Positions 10,767 to 19,152 of a stretch of DNA of 64,000 bases are shown one piece after another. The notes under the pieces are model-generated. The model was not told the DNA's origin. It was given only the letters and a program-made list of their open reading frames with translations, and made no database searches. This DNA is from Nocardia mikamii NBRC 108933. Its GTDB lineage: Bacteria; Actinomycetota; Actinomycetes; Mycobacteriales; Mycobacteriaceae. The DNA is taken from contig NZ_BDCM01000007.1 in the NCBI RefSeq assembly GCF_001613505.1, forward strand, positions 248,001 to 312,000, in the 5' to 3' direction. The number at the start of each line of letters is the position of its first letter. Position 1 is the stretch's first letter. The position numbers and the translations under genes were made by a program.

Positions 10767-11206
10767 TCGCGACGCAGTTCGGCCTCGGCGGTGGACAGGA
10801 CCGCGCTCACCCCCAGATAGACGGCGGGGATCAGCGCCAACGTCCACGCGGCCGCGAAAAGCGGTGTGGCGACCTCGAATTGAGAATGCCAGCGCACCCG
10901 GGTGCCCGACGGATGGTCGTCGAAGGTCACGGTTCCGTCCTGGCGGCGCAGCGGCGGAAGCGATTTCAGCACTCGATAACGGAACAGTCGCGGCGGGTCG
11001 TAGTCGACGACCTCCTCGGTCAGCCGCACCAGCGGCGTCACCAGCAGCCGCACCGCCCCGACCCCGTGTTCGGAGACATTGCCCGGACGGACCGGAGTGA
11101 CCCGCCGGATCGCCGGAACGCGCTGGTAGTTGGTGGCGTCGGTGATCCAGTCGAAGACGTCGGCGCGAGGTGCCCGGATGATCCGTTCCAGGTCCAGCGT
11201 GCGCAT
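10763..11206 (-). CDS. SRPBCC (START-like) family protein
   Basis: 147-residue helix-grip protein of the polyketide cyclase/START-like group. The N-terminus RTLDLERIIRAPRADVFDWI is the typical first strand and helix, and the middle shows alternating strands (FRYRVLKSLPPLRRQDGTVT, then VRWHSQFEV). A hydrophobic C-terminal segment (LFAAAWTLALIPAVYLGVSA) is unusual for this fold and could be a lid helix or a membrane anchor. The ATG at 11206 is preferred because AAGGGA lies upstream; a start seven codons earlier is possible. The ligand is unknown and there is no operon partner. Confidence 0.75.
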   Translation of the reverse strand: MRTLDLERIIRAPRADVFDWITDATNYQRVPAIRRVTPVRPGNVSEHGVGAVRLLVTPLVRLTEEVVDYDPPRLFRYRVLKSLPPLRRQDGTVTFDDHPSGTRVRWHSQFEVATPLFAAAWTLALIPAVYLGVSAVLSTAEAELRRD

Positions 11207-11647
11207 CGAGAGTCCCTTCGCTACCACGGTGTCGTATGAGTTCCCGACCGGCGGGGATGCCGGTTGGGTGCCGAGTGCCAGCGCAGCGTACGGCGCGGCG
11301 GGCGCCCGCTGCCAGAGTCGAGAGTCGAAACGATGCTATTTCGATACGAGCAAGCGATCTGGTCGCACGCCCAAGCCGGGCGGCCGCCGTGAAAAGATGA
11401 ATCCGGTCGGTATTTCATTGCGACAGAATGCCTTTCATTCATTCCTTCGCACCCCGCAGCTCGCGAGTCGGCGGCGATAGGACACAATTGTCCCGATCCG
11501 GCCCGGCATCGGTCTTCGCCGACGCACCGATTCCCCGTCGGCCTCCCGGAACCGGCGGTAACACCGGGCAGCCCGAAATCACCCGGTGACTACCATGGCA
11601 TTCATGAGTGCCGAGGAGTGCCGCCGCACCACAGACAGGCCGGAACC
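11207..11647. other. intergenic region with two inverted repeats
   Basis: Divergent promoter region between the SRPBCC gene and the double-TetR gene. A 14-base palindrome GGACAcaatTGTCC at 11480-11493 is an operator candidate for the double-TetR protein. CACCGGG and CCCGGTG (11562-11588) form a 7-bp inverted repeat with a 13-base spacer. A 15-codon reading frame (ATG 11604, stop 11649-11651) overlaps the likely GTG start of the regulator in a GTGA arrangement but has no good ribosome site. I see no other gene here. Confidence 0.45.
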
Positions 11648-12901
11648 GTGAGCGCAGAGCGCGGCACCGCGAGCCCCGCAGAACAGCCGACAACAAAGCC
11701 GCAGGAGCGGGTGATTCGCCGACGCCCGAAGAATCGGCGCGCCCAGATCGCCGCGACCTCGGCGGCGGCCTTCGGCTCGCTGGGGTATCACGGCGTCAGC
11801 ATGGAAGACATCGCCTCCCGCCTCGGCATTTCCTCGGCGGCCCTGTACCGGCATTATCCGAGCAAGTACGCGCTGTTCCGGGAGGAACTGCTGCGCCTCG
11901 GCGCGCTGACGGTGGAATCGACCACGGTGGATCCCGAAGCCGCCGAACTTCCGGCGCAGCAGCGGCTGGCCGGCGTGCTCGATGCCATGATCGCCGCGAC
12001 CATCGCCAATCGCCCGACCGTGACGCTGGCCCGGTGGGAAGGTCGCTACCTCGACGACACCGATCGCGCCACGCTGGACGAGCAGTTCACCACCTCGATC
12101 CGCGCCCTCGCCGGCCTGCTCGGTGAACTGCGCCCGGAGCTGACCCGCCGCGATCGGCTGGTCAGGGCGGTGGCCTTGCTCAGCATCGTCAGCAGCATCG
12201 GCGACCACCATGCCACCCTCCCCGTGAAATCGCTGACCGCCGTGCTGAATTCGGCCGCGTGGGCGATCATCGGCGCCGAACTTCCGGACGCCGCGCCGTC
12301 GGCCGCCACTGCCCGGCCGGCGGAGATCCCGCAGTCGTTCAAACACGAACTGCTGCTGAAGAAGTCGGTCGAGCTGTTTCATCAGCGCGGCTATCCGAAT
12401 GTGAGCGTGGAGGATATCGCCACGGCCGCGGATCTGTCCGCGGCCTCGGCCGTCTACCGGTATTACCGCAGCAAGAGCGACCTGCTCGCGGCCGCGTTCC
12501 GGCGGGCGGCGGATCGGGTGTCGGGCGCGATCGGCCCGGCCACCGCCTCGTCGAAATCCCCGGCCGAGGCACTGTCGAAACTGATCGACCTGTATGTCAC
12601 CGGGTCGTTCGAAGAACGCGAATTGACCTTCGTCTATTACGCCGAGTTCAGTCACGTCCCGCCCGAGGAACGCACCGTACTGCGCAATATTCAGCGGTTG
12701 ATCGTGGCGGAATGGGTGAAGTTGCTGGTCGCGGTGCGGCCGGAGTTGTCCGAGGCGCAGGCGCGCATTCTGGTGCAAGCCGGATTCGGACTCGTGGTCG
12801 ATCTGGGCCGGGTCTTCGGTGACGACGAAAGCCTCTGCCCGCCGGAGCGAGTCATGGCGCTGATGGAGGTCGTGCTGTTCGGGTCGCCGCGCCGCGAGTG
12901 A
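11648..12901 (+). CDS. tandem (double) TetR-family transcriptional regulator
   Basis: 417-residue protein made of two complete TetR units in one chain. The first helix-turn-helix (about residues 32-70) reads GVSMEDIASRLGISSAALYR followed by HYPSKYALFREELL. The second (about 245-285) reads NVSVEDIATAADLSAASAVY followed by RYYRSKSDLLAAAF. Each is trailed by a helical effector half, so a monomer could mimic a normal TetR dimer, or a dimer could hold four DNA-reading heads. Neither HTH looks degraded. A GTG at 11648 is the chosen start (CAGG seven bases upstream); an in-frame GTG at 11618 would add ten residues, but its GAGGA is too close. Target genes are unknown. The adjacent small membrane protein gene is convergent, 4 bases away. 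Confidence 0.82.
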   Translation: MSAERGTASPAEQPTTKPQERVIRRRPKNRRAQIAATSAAAFGSLGYHGVSMEDIASRLGISSAALYRHYPSKYALFREELLRLGALTVESTTVDPEAAELPAQQRLAGVLDAMIAATIANRPTVTLARWEGRYLDDTDRATLDEQFTTSIRALAGLLGELRPELTRRDRLVRAVALLSIVSSIGDHHATLPVKSLTAVLNSAAWAIIGAELPDAAPSAATARPAEIPQSFKHELLLKKSVELFHQRGYPNVSVEDIATAADLSAASAVYRYYRSKSDLLAAAFRRAADRVSGAIGPATASSKSPAEALSKLIDLYVTGSFEERELTFVYYAEFSHVPPEERTVLRNIQRLIVAEWVKLLVAVRPELSEAQARILVQAGFGLVVDLGRVFGDDESLCPPERVMALMEVVLFGSPRRE

Positions 12902-12905
12902 TCGG

Positions 12906-13556
12906 TCAGCTGTTCATCCGCGGCCACGGGTAGAGCGCGAGGTGGATGAGCAGGATCGCCAGCAGTCCGAGCAGCAGCGCGGCGACGAATCCCGCGCGAT
13001 GGTCGAGATAGCCGATGGTGCGAAACAGGGTGGGGAACGGCACTTCCCGCTCGAAGAACATCGACAGCACGCTCGGCACGATCACCCACATCACCGCGAT
13101 GGTTCCGTAGAGCACGTACGCCCCGGTGAAGGTCCCCGGATCGACCGCGCGGGCCCCACCGGCGAAAGCGACCGCCGCGGCCAGTGCCGCGCAGGCCAGT
13201 ACCAGATAGCCGCCCATCCCCTCGGTGCGCACGGCGTCCGGGTCCGGGGTGAGCCGGCCGTTGGCCGTGGTCTGCCGGCCCGATACCTCGGCCGGTCGCT
13301 GCGGCGGCATCGCCAGCTGCGGTAGCGAATAGTAGGCGAGCACGACGATCACGAAGACGACCACGAGCCGCACCCACGAATGCGCGTCCTCGAGGTGGCC
13401 GATCGTCGCCGAAATCGTCGGCCAGTCGGCCAGAGCGAAGACCGCGGCCAACTCCGGGACCGCGATGACGATGCCCGCCAGCCCCCACATCAGATATCCC
13501 CAGAACTCCGCCGAGCGCCCGGCGACCGTCGGCGCGCCGGTAGTGACCTCCGTCAT
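12906..13556 (-). CDS. predicted multi-pass membrane protein of unknown function
   Basis: 216 residues with about five hydrophobic segments: GYLMWGLAGIVIAVPELAAV (about 20-40), VRLVVVFVIVVLAYYSLPQL (about 63-83), a long one around 115-140 ([20 protein letters not shown]), YVLYGTIAVMWVIVPSVLSM (about 148-168) and AALLLGLLAILLIHLALYPW near the C-terminus. A hydrophilic loop rich in Pro, Arg and Thr separates segments 2 and 3. I do not recognise a family. The ATG at 13556 is the first plausible start; a GGGAG sits almost against it, so initiation is not certain. It reads in the same direction as nrtR, whose stop is 47 bases upstream. Confidence 0.7.
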   Translation of the reverse strand: MTEVTTGAPTVAGRSAEFWGYLMWGLAGIVIAVPELAAVFALADWPTISATIGHLEDAHSWVRLVVVFVIVVLAYYSLPQLAMPPQRPAEVSGRQTTANGRLTPDPDAVRTEGMGGYLVLACAALAAAVAFAGGARAVDPGTFTGAYVLYGTIAVMWVIVPSVLSMFFEREVPFPTLFRTIGYLDHRAGFVAALLLGLLAILLIHLALYPWPRMNS

Positions 13557-13603
13557 ACTCCCGGTGTACCACCCTGCGGGCACACGGCGGCAACGACGGG
13601 GAA

Positions 13604-14314
13604 TCAGCTGGGCCGCAACATCGGTGGGTGCAGCACCTGCGCGGGACCGGCGCGATAGAGCTTGGCGGGTCGACCGCCGTCGCGGGTCGTGGTGGCGCCG
13701 GTGGCCAGGACGAAACCCGGTGTGGTGGTGACCTTGCGGTGGAAATTGCGGGGATCGATGTCGGTGCCCCACATGACCTCGTAGACCCGGCGCAGTTCGG
13801 CCACCGTGAATTCGCGGGCACAGAAGGCCGTGGCCAGCGGCGTGTATTCCAGCTTCGCGCGGGCCCGCTCGACGCCGTCGGTGAGAATTCGGCGATGGTC
13901 GAAGGCGATGCGGCCGCGCTCGGCCAGCAGTTGCTCCACCGACCAGATGCCGGCCGCGGTGGCCTGCGAACCCGCTTGCGGCGCGGGCAGATTCGGCGCC
14001 AGCGCCAGATAGGCGGTACTGATGACCCGGCCGCGCGGATCACGGCCGGGTTCACCGTAGGTCGCCAGCTGCTCCAGATGCATGCGGTCGCCGCGAATTC
14101 CGGTTTCCTCGCGCAACTCCCGTACCGCGGCGGCGGAAAGGCTTTCCTCGGGACGGACGAAACCACCCGGCAGCGCCCATCGCCCGCGATACGGGGCGTA
14201 GAGCCGCTGGACCAGCAGCGCGCAGAGCGTGTCGTTGGCAGTGTGGCGGGCGCCCAGGGTCAGAACCACCAAATCGACCGCGACCGCTGCATTGAGGCGA
14301 AAACCACTGCCCAT
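13604..14314 (-). CDS. nrtR: NrtR-type regulator (NUDIX + winged helix)
   Basis: 236-residue regulator of NAD metabolism. Residues about 15-150 form a NUDIX domain with an intact box, GGFVRPEESLSAAAVRELRE followed by ETGI, so ADP-ribose binding and possibly hydrolysis are preserved. The C-terminal winged helix has the NrtR pattern FTVAELRRVYEVMWG, then PRNFHRKV and GGRPAKLYR. NrtR proteins bind ADP-ribose-type ligands and repress NAD synthesis or salvage genes; none of those genes lies in this window, so it acts elsewhere or on itself. The start is placed at 14314 because a -10-like TACAAT ends exactly 7 bases upstream, suggesting a leaderless message. An ATG three codons earlier (14323) is the alternative, but it falls within the promoter. 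Confidence 0.85.
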   Translation of the reverse strand: MGSGFRLNAAVAVDLVVLTLGARHTANDTLCALLVQRLYAPYRGRWALPGGFVRPEESLSAAAVRELREETGIRGDRMHLEQLATYGEPGRDPRGRVISTAYLALAPNLPAPQAGSQATAAGIWSVEQLLAERGRIAFDHRRILTDGVERARAKLEYTPLATAFCAREFTVAELRRVYEVMWGTDIDPRNFHRKVTTTPGFVLATGATTTRDGGRPAKLYRAGPAQVLHPPMLRPS

Positions 14315-14321
14315 GACGGGC

Positions 14322-14344
14322 ATTGTAATCGTCAGTCTGACGAT
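14322..14344 (-). promoter_or_regulatory. nrtR promoter with palindromic NrtR operator
   Basis: On the minus strand a perfect 17-base palindrome ATCGTCAG-A-CTGACGAT (14328-14344) directly abuts a -10-like TACAAT (14322-14327), and the ATG at 14314 begins 7 bases after it. The operator therefore occupies the -35/-10 spacer. Autoregulation by NrtR is the simplest reading. Confidence 0.65.
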
Positions 14345-14366
14345 AAAAACTCCGGCGGTGAATTCC

Positions 14367-14804
14367 TCAGCTCGCCGCGACGAAAGTGAACGGGCCGAAT
14401 TCACCCACGTGGCCGAGGATCCAGTCCCAATGTGAAACCGGGTCGACCACCACGCCGGCCTGCAGCAGCAACCGCCATCCGAGCTCGTCGTGCTCCCATA
14501 CGTCACCGTCGGCGTCGACATAGAGACCGCGGGTGACCGGTTCCGGTTCCGTGACGGAATTCTCGCCCGCGTCTCCGAAGGCGCCGAGCGTTCCCTCGTC
14601 CGGCCGGTCGGCGTGAATTCCGCCGCCGACCAGGGCGCGGTCGGCCAGTTGTGCGACAGCGCGGGCCATGGCCACGAATTGACCGGCCGGTACCGCGATC
14701 ACCTCGTCGGTCCGCATGAACAGTTCTCCCGCCTGATCGTCGTCGTGAAAGAGGGCCACGATGTCCGGCACGGTGGGCCGGGGACGGATCCTGTTCTGAC
14801 TCAT
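14367..14804 (-). CDS. hypothetical protein
   Basis: 145-residue acidic soluble protein that I do not recognise. It opens MSQNRIRPRPTVPDIVALF, has a middle helix FVAMARAVAQLADRAL and a Trp-rich C-terminal part (VWEHDELGWRLLLQ, SHWDWILGHVGEFGPF). There is no signal peptide, membrane segment or nucleotide motif. The start at 14804 is supported by AGGAG six bases upstream; the longer frame to 14948 has no such site. It reads in the same direction as nrtR, whose operator lies 22 bases past its stop, so the two are probably separately transcribed. Two TTCGAA motifs three bases apart (14854-14868) lie about 50 bases upstream and may be a regulatory site. Confidence 0.7.
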   Translation of the reverse strand: MSQNRIRPRPTVPDIVALFHDDDQAGELFMRTDEVIAVPAGQFVAMARAVAQLADRALVGGGIHADRPDEGTLGAFGDAGENSVTEPEPVTRGLYVDADGDVWEHDELGWRLLLQAGVVVDPVSHWDWILGHVGEFGPFTFVAAS

Positions 14805-15333
14805 GATTTCTCCTGCCCTGCGCCACCGAATTCCGTTACCGCGTTCTGTGACGTTCGAACCATTCGAAACCTCCCCATCCATCAGGTTTGTGAACGTCAG
14901 CCTCGCCCATCCCACTTCTGGTTCACTTCCGGTCGAATCGGGTGACAAGCAATTGGACCGATATCGAGAGCAATTCCGAAGTTGCGATGAAATATACGAG
15001 CCGAGCGGGGCCGTCCGACCGCGAAACCACGGTTTGCCGAAAAAGTCACAATTGCATTACAAGCCGCTCACCTCGCCACTCAGGATCGAACCACGTGTGT
15101 CGCAACCCGGAACGGCCGGATCGCGATGCACAACACGCCCACACCGGAACTACCACACGGAATGGATATAACGATTTGGCAACCATGAAGCTAACGACAG
15201 ACAGCGTCGAAAATTTATAGTAGAGATTCTGATTTAAAACAGATGTCCAGCGTTTTGGCCGTCCCGTCGGCGCACGGACGGGGCGGGCCATTGGGGAAGG
15301 TGTCCGGGATGTCGCGGTGGCAGGGGGCATGGT
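14805..15333. other. 529-base intergenic region, probable divergent promoters
   Basis: It separates the hypothetical gene from the divergent SARP gene. It contains the TTCGAA-CCA-TTCGAA element (14854-14868) and, at about 15160-15245, a markedly AT-rich stretch by the standards of this DNA, including a -10-like TATAGT at 15216-15221 read toward the SARP gene. Short frames across it look non-coding: no ribosome sites and Ser/Arg-rich random composition. Confidence 0.45.
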
Positions 15334-18300
15334 ATGGCTGATCGGCGCATCCATGTCCTCGGGCCGATGCATATCGCACTCGACGGAACTCCGATCCGCC
15401 TCGCGGGCCGGCTCACCCGAGCCCTGCTGGCACGCTTGGTGATCGCGCAGGGCCGGGCGGTGTCCACCGATCGGCTGGTCGACGAGTTGTGGGACGGGGA
15501 ACCCCCGCCGAAGGCGACGTCGGTACTGCAGGTGCACGTCCACAACCTGCGGCGGGTGTTCGAACCCGAACGTCCCGCCCGCGCGCCGGCGACGGTGGTG
15601 GTATCGGAGGGTCTCGGCTACGCGCTGCGGTTGCGCGACACCGAAGTCGACGCCTGGCAGTTCGAATCGCTGCTGCACGAATATCTGCGAGTCAGTAGCG
15701 GTGCCCATGCCCCCGAGGCGGCCACCCGCACCCGCATGCTGGATATCGCGCTGGCCTGCTGGAACGGACGGGCGCTGGAGAGTTTCGCCGATTGCGGCTG
15801 GGCGGCGGCCGAGGCGGCGCGGCTGACCGATCTGTATCTGACCGCCGGTGAATTGCGCGCCCAGGCCGCGCTGGAACTCGGCCGCACCACCGAGGTGATC
15901 AGCGGCCTGCGGCGCACCGTCGAGGACCGGCCCGACCGCGAGGAAAGTGTGCGACTGCTCGCCCTCGCGCAATATCGACTGGGGCAGCAGACCGAAGCGC
16001 TGGCCACGCTGCGGCGCACAGCGGAATTCCTCACCCGGGAAATGGGGCTGGATCCGGGACAACGCATTCAGGAGCTGGAGACCGCGATCCTCAACCAGGC
16101 GGTACCGGTACTCGACTCCACCGTGCCGAGCGCGCCCGTCGCGGTACGCGCCGACCTCATGCGCGACATCACGCGCTCGCCGACCGAGCCGGGCGAGCGC
16201 GCCGCGACCACGACGGTGCCCGGCTATCCGGTGCAACGCAAGGTCGTCCTCGAAGCCGCCTGCGAGGCCGCCGAACACGGCGCCCGGGTGGTGTGGGTCT
16301 GCGGCGGCGCGGGTTTCGGCAAGTCCACCCTCACCGAGACCGTCGCCGCCGAATTGCGCCGCCGCGACTGGGTGGTCGCGACCGGACGCTGCCCGGAGGT
16401 CGACGGAGCGCCGCAGGCGTGGGTGTGGGCGGAGGTCGCCGCGCGCTTCGGCGCCGATCTGACCTCGCGGCCGGTGCTCGGTGGGGCATTCGAGATCTCC
16501 CGGGTCATCGCCGACCGTTGCCGGAAGGCCGTCGCCGAAGGCCCGGTCGCGTTGATCCTCGAGGATCTGCACCGAGCCGACGACGCCACGCTGCAGATCC
16601 TGCGCCAAGCCATGGCATGGCTGCACGATCAGCCGCTGCTGGTCATCGCCACCCTGCGCGAGACAGAGGCGCCGCCACCGGTGCGAACGGCCGTGGCCGC
16701 CCTGGCCGACCCGACCGCCGCGCATATCGAGCTCACCGGCGTCGATCTGGACGGGACCTGTGCCATCGCGCGCGCCGCCGGACTGTCCGGACTCGACACC
16801 GATCTGCTCGCGCTGCTGCACGAGCGCACCGGCGGTAATCCGCTGTTCCTGCGCGAACTCACCGCCGCGATGGCGGCGGGCGGCGACGTGCACGCGCTGC
16901 CGCCCAGCACCCGGGGTGTGATCGAACAACAACTGGCGCGGATGCCGGATCCGGCCCGCGAGGTACTCGAGTACGCGGCCGTGTGCGGCGAGCGGGTGGA
17001 ACCGGCGACGCTGGTGGCGTTGACCGGACGATCCGAGCACGAGATCGTCGAACTCGTCGGCACCGCCGAGGTGGCGCGGTTGGTGATCATCGATCCGGCG
17101 GGGCGAATCATGTTCGCGCACCAGCTTATTCGCGACACCGTCTACGCGGGGATCGCGCAACTGCGGCGGACCCGGATGCATCAGGGTGTGCTGGCACTGC
17201 TGGGCGGGTGCCGCCCCGACGACACCCGGGCCGTCGAGGTGCTCGCTCATCACGCCGTACGAGCGGCCACGGCGAGTACCGCCGATTCCGCGGTCGACTA
17301 CATCACGACGGCGGCGCGGCACTGTGTCGAACGCGGTATGCGCGCGGACGCGGCGCCGCTGTGGCGCACGGTGATCGAATTGCGGCGGCTGGCCGGGCAC
17401 GAGGAGGGCGATGCCCCGCCCGCCGATCGGATCGCCTGTGTGGACGCCTACTGCGAACTGGTCACCGCCTCCGCCTACGCCGGACGGATCGTCGCGGCAC
17501 GCGACGCGCGGGAACAGGCGCTGCGATTGGCCACCGACCTGGGCGACGGGGAATTGGTGGTGCGCGCGCTGACCAGTTGGCGGGCCCCGGTGGTCTGGGC
17601 GATGCGGGACTGGAGATGGTCGAATCCGCGGCTGCGGCGGGCACTCGCGGTGGCCTCCGCACGCGACCAGCCGGTGGCGACCCAGGCGCGTCTGCTGATC
17701 ACGGCGGTCTTCGAAGCCGGCCCCGCCGCGCACCGGCTCGCCCACACCCGCGCCCATGCCGCGCTGAAATTGGCGCGCGGCACCGGCGACGCCGAATTGC
17801 AGTGCATGGCCTTGAACGCGCTGACCCATCTCGTATTGGACGGACATTCCGGCGACGGCCTGGGGTACTGGACCACCGAGCTCGAGCGCATCGCTACCGC
17901 CGCCGAGCTGCCGCAATATCGTGCCCTCGCACACTATTTGCACTTCCGCACCGCCTGCCGGAACGTCGACCTGATCGAGGCCGGACGGCAGGCGACACTG
18001 GCCCTCGAGTTCGCGGCGACCGCGCAGGTGCGCCCCCTGACGACGATCTTCGGTTACTTCCGCGCGGCCACCGAAATCCTGCGTGGCGATATCACCCGGG
18101 CGGCGCACTACTTCGACGAAAGTATCTCGGCGGCAAAAGATTCCGGCTTCCCGCACGGCGACGAGGCCGCTCTGATCGCGCTGCTTCCGCTCGGCTGGGC
18201 TCGCCGCGACCTCTCCCGCGCCGCGGACGCCCTCGCCGATATCGAAGCCGCCCTGCCCGGGATGCTCACCCAGATCTACATCGTCGCGCTCCTCGACGCC

Positions 18301-18681
18301 GGCCAACGCGCCGAAGCCGCCGCCCTGTTCCACCACGGCCCCGAGGTCGACGAACACTTCTACCCCGTCCTGATGCGAGCCCACCGCGCCCGCGCCGCCA
18401 TCGCCCTCGGCTCCACCGCCGACTGCGCCGAACTGTATCGCCGGCTCCTTCCCGCCGCCGGCACCGTCGCCGGCCTCGAAACCGGCTTCACCCCACTGGA
18501 TCCGGTGGACGAGATCCTCGCCGACCTGGCGGCGGCCTGCGGCGACGGCGTCACCGCGGCCAAGCACCGCGCCGCAGCCACCCGGCTCCGCGAGCGAATT
18601 CGCAAGCAGCTCAAATCAACTCAGCTGATGAACACCGACACCATCGGTCCGGCCGCAAGGGACTTCACGGCGCCGTTCTGA
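15334..18681 (+). CDS. SARP-family regulator with ATPase and C-terminal helical-repeat region (AfsR-like)
   Basis: 1115-residue regulator. Residues about 1-95 are an OmpR-like winged helix (RIHVLGPMHIALDGTPIRLA, then STDRLVDELWDGEPP and LQVHVHNLRRVFEP); about 100-245 are the bacterial transcriptional activator domain. An ATPase follows with Walker A VCGGAGFGKSTLTE (about residues 324-337) and Walker B VALILEDLHRADD (about 405-417). The C-terminal half is Ala/Leu/Arg-rich and helical, consistent with TPR-like repeats; there is no C-terminal LuxR helix-turn-helix. SARP proteins activate secondary metabolite genes, and this is the only pathway-type regulator close to the NRPS locus, so control of that locus is a reasonable inference but not shown. 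The ATG at 15334 has GGGGG upstream. A long minus-strand frame opposite it is a GC artefact. Confidence 0.85.
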   Translation: MADRRIHVLGPMHIALDGTPIRLAGRLTRALLARLVIAQGRAVSTDRLVDELWDGEPPPKATSVLQVHVHNLRRVFEPERPARAPATVVVSEGLGYALRLRDTEVDAWQFESLLHEYLRVSSGAHAPEAATRTRMLDIALACWNGRALESFADCGWAAAEAARLTDLYLTAGELRAQAALELGRTTEVISGLRRTVEDRPDREESVRLLALAQYRLGQQTEALATLRRTAEFLTREMGLDPGQRIQELETAILNQAVPVLDSTVPSAPVAVRADLMRDITRSPTEPGERAATTTVPGYPVQRKVVLEAACEAAEHGARVVWVCGGAGFGKSTLTETVAAELRRRDWVVATGRCPEVDGAPQAWVWAEVAARFGADLTSRPVLGGAFEISRVIADRCRKAVAEGPVALILEDLHRADDATLQILRQAMAWLHDQPLLVIATLRETEAPPPVRTAVAALADPTAAHIELTGVDLDGTCAIARAAGLSGLDTDLLALLHERTGGNPLFLRELTAAMAAGGDVHALPPSTRGVIEQQLARMPDPAREVLEYAAVCGERVEPATLVALTGRSEHEIVELVGTAEVARLVIIDPAGRIMFAHQLIRDTVYAGIAQLRRTRMHQGVLALLGGCRPDDTRAVEVLAHHAVRAATASTADSAVDYITTAARHCVERGMRADAAPLWRTVIELRRLAGHEEGDAPPADRIACVDAYCELVTASAYAGRIVAARDAREQALRLATDLGDGELVVRALTSWRAPVVWAMRDWRWSNPRLRRALAVASARDQPVATQARLLITAVFEAGPAAHRLAHTRAHAALKLARGTGDAELQCMALNALTHLVLDGHSGDGLGYWTTELERIATAAELPQYRALAHYLHFRTACRNVDLIEAGRQATLALEFAATAQVRPLTTIFGYFRAATEILRGDITRAAHYFDESISAAKDSGFPHGDEAALIALLPLGWARRDLSRAADALADIEAALPGMLTQIYIVALLDAGQRAEAAALFHHGPEVDEHFYPVLMRAHRARAAIALGSTADCAELYRRLLPAAGTVAGLETGFTPLDPVDEILADLAAACGDGVTAAKHRAAATRLRERIRKQLKSTQLMNTDTIGPAARDFTAPF

Positions 18682-18750
18682 TCCCGCGGCCAACTCAGCA
18701 CTCGGCGAGTGTAAAGCGCGGGCGCAGAGCCGATCTCGGATCAACCGACG

Positions 18751-19152
18751 TCACCCCGTCGCCCGCTTCTCCTCGCCGCCGGCACCTCGGACTCCGGATT
18801 CGGCATCCCGCGTCCGTTTGCCGCGAGCGATTTCGGTGGCGAGGGCATCGAGAGGGTTCGCCAGGTGGTGCAGGGGGTCGAGCAGGGCGGTGAGCCAGGT
18901 TCGGGCGATCTCCACACCGTCGGGGTCGAGGCGGTAGTACCGGCGGGTGCCTTCGGCGCGGACGGTGACCAAACCGGTGTCGCGCAATATTTTCAGGTGT
19001 TGCGAGACCGCAGGCTGGGAGATCGGGGTAGTGGCGCGGATCGATTCGACCAGGGCGCCGGCGGAGTGTTCGCCGGCGGCCAGGAGTTCGAGGATGTGAC
19101 GGCGAACGGGGTCGCCCAGTGCATCGAAGATGCGGGCGGGTGGAGCGGTCAT
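18751..19152 (-). CDS. ArsR-family transcriptional repressor
   Basis: 133-residue winged-helix protein. It opens with the classic ARIFDALGDPVRRHILELLA, and the recognition helix region reads ISQPAVSQHLKILRDTGLVT followed by the wing RAEGTRRYYRL. No metal-binding Cys cluster is present, as in the ArsR proteins that partner AHSA1/SRPBCC genes rather than metal pumps. Its ATG overlaps the stop of the upstream SRPBCC gene by four bases (ATGA), so they are co-translated. The likely target is the palindrome at 19822-19839 in front of this two-gene operon. The Lys/Arg/Glu-rich C-terminal tail of about 25 residues looks disordered. Confidence 0.88.
   Translation of the reverse strand: MTAPPARIFDALGDPVRRHILELLAAGEHSAGALVESIRATTPISQPAVSQHLKILRDTGLVTVRAEGTRRYYRLDPDGVEIARTWLTALLDPLHHLANPLDALATEIARGKRTRDAESGVRGAGGEEKRATG

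Noticed and set aside
14942..15220. 92-codon plus-strand frame upstream of the SARP gene
   Set aside because: No ribosome site, random Ser/Arg/Thr composition and the AT-rich promoter island at its end suggest non-coding DNA.
15046..18567. 1173-codon minus-strand open frame opposite the SARP gene
   Set aside because: Its product is Gly/Arg/His/Gln-rich without domain structure. It is the usual mirror frame of a GC-rich gene, and the plus strand shows a real winged helix, BTAD and Walker motifs.
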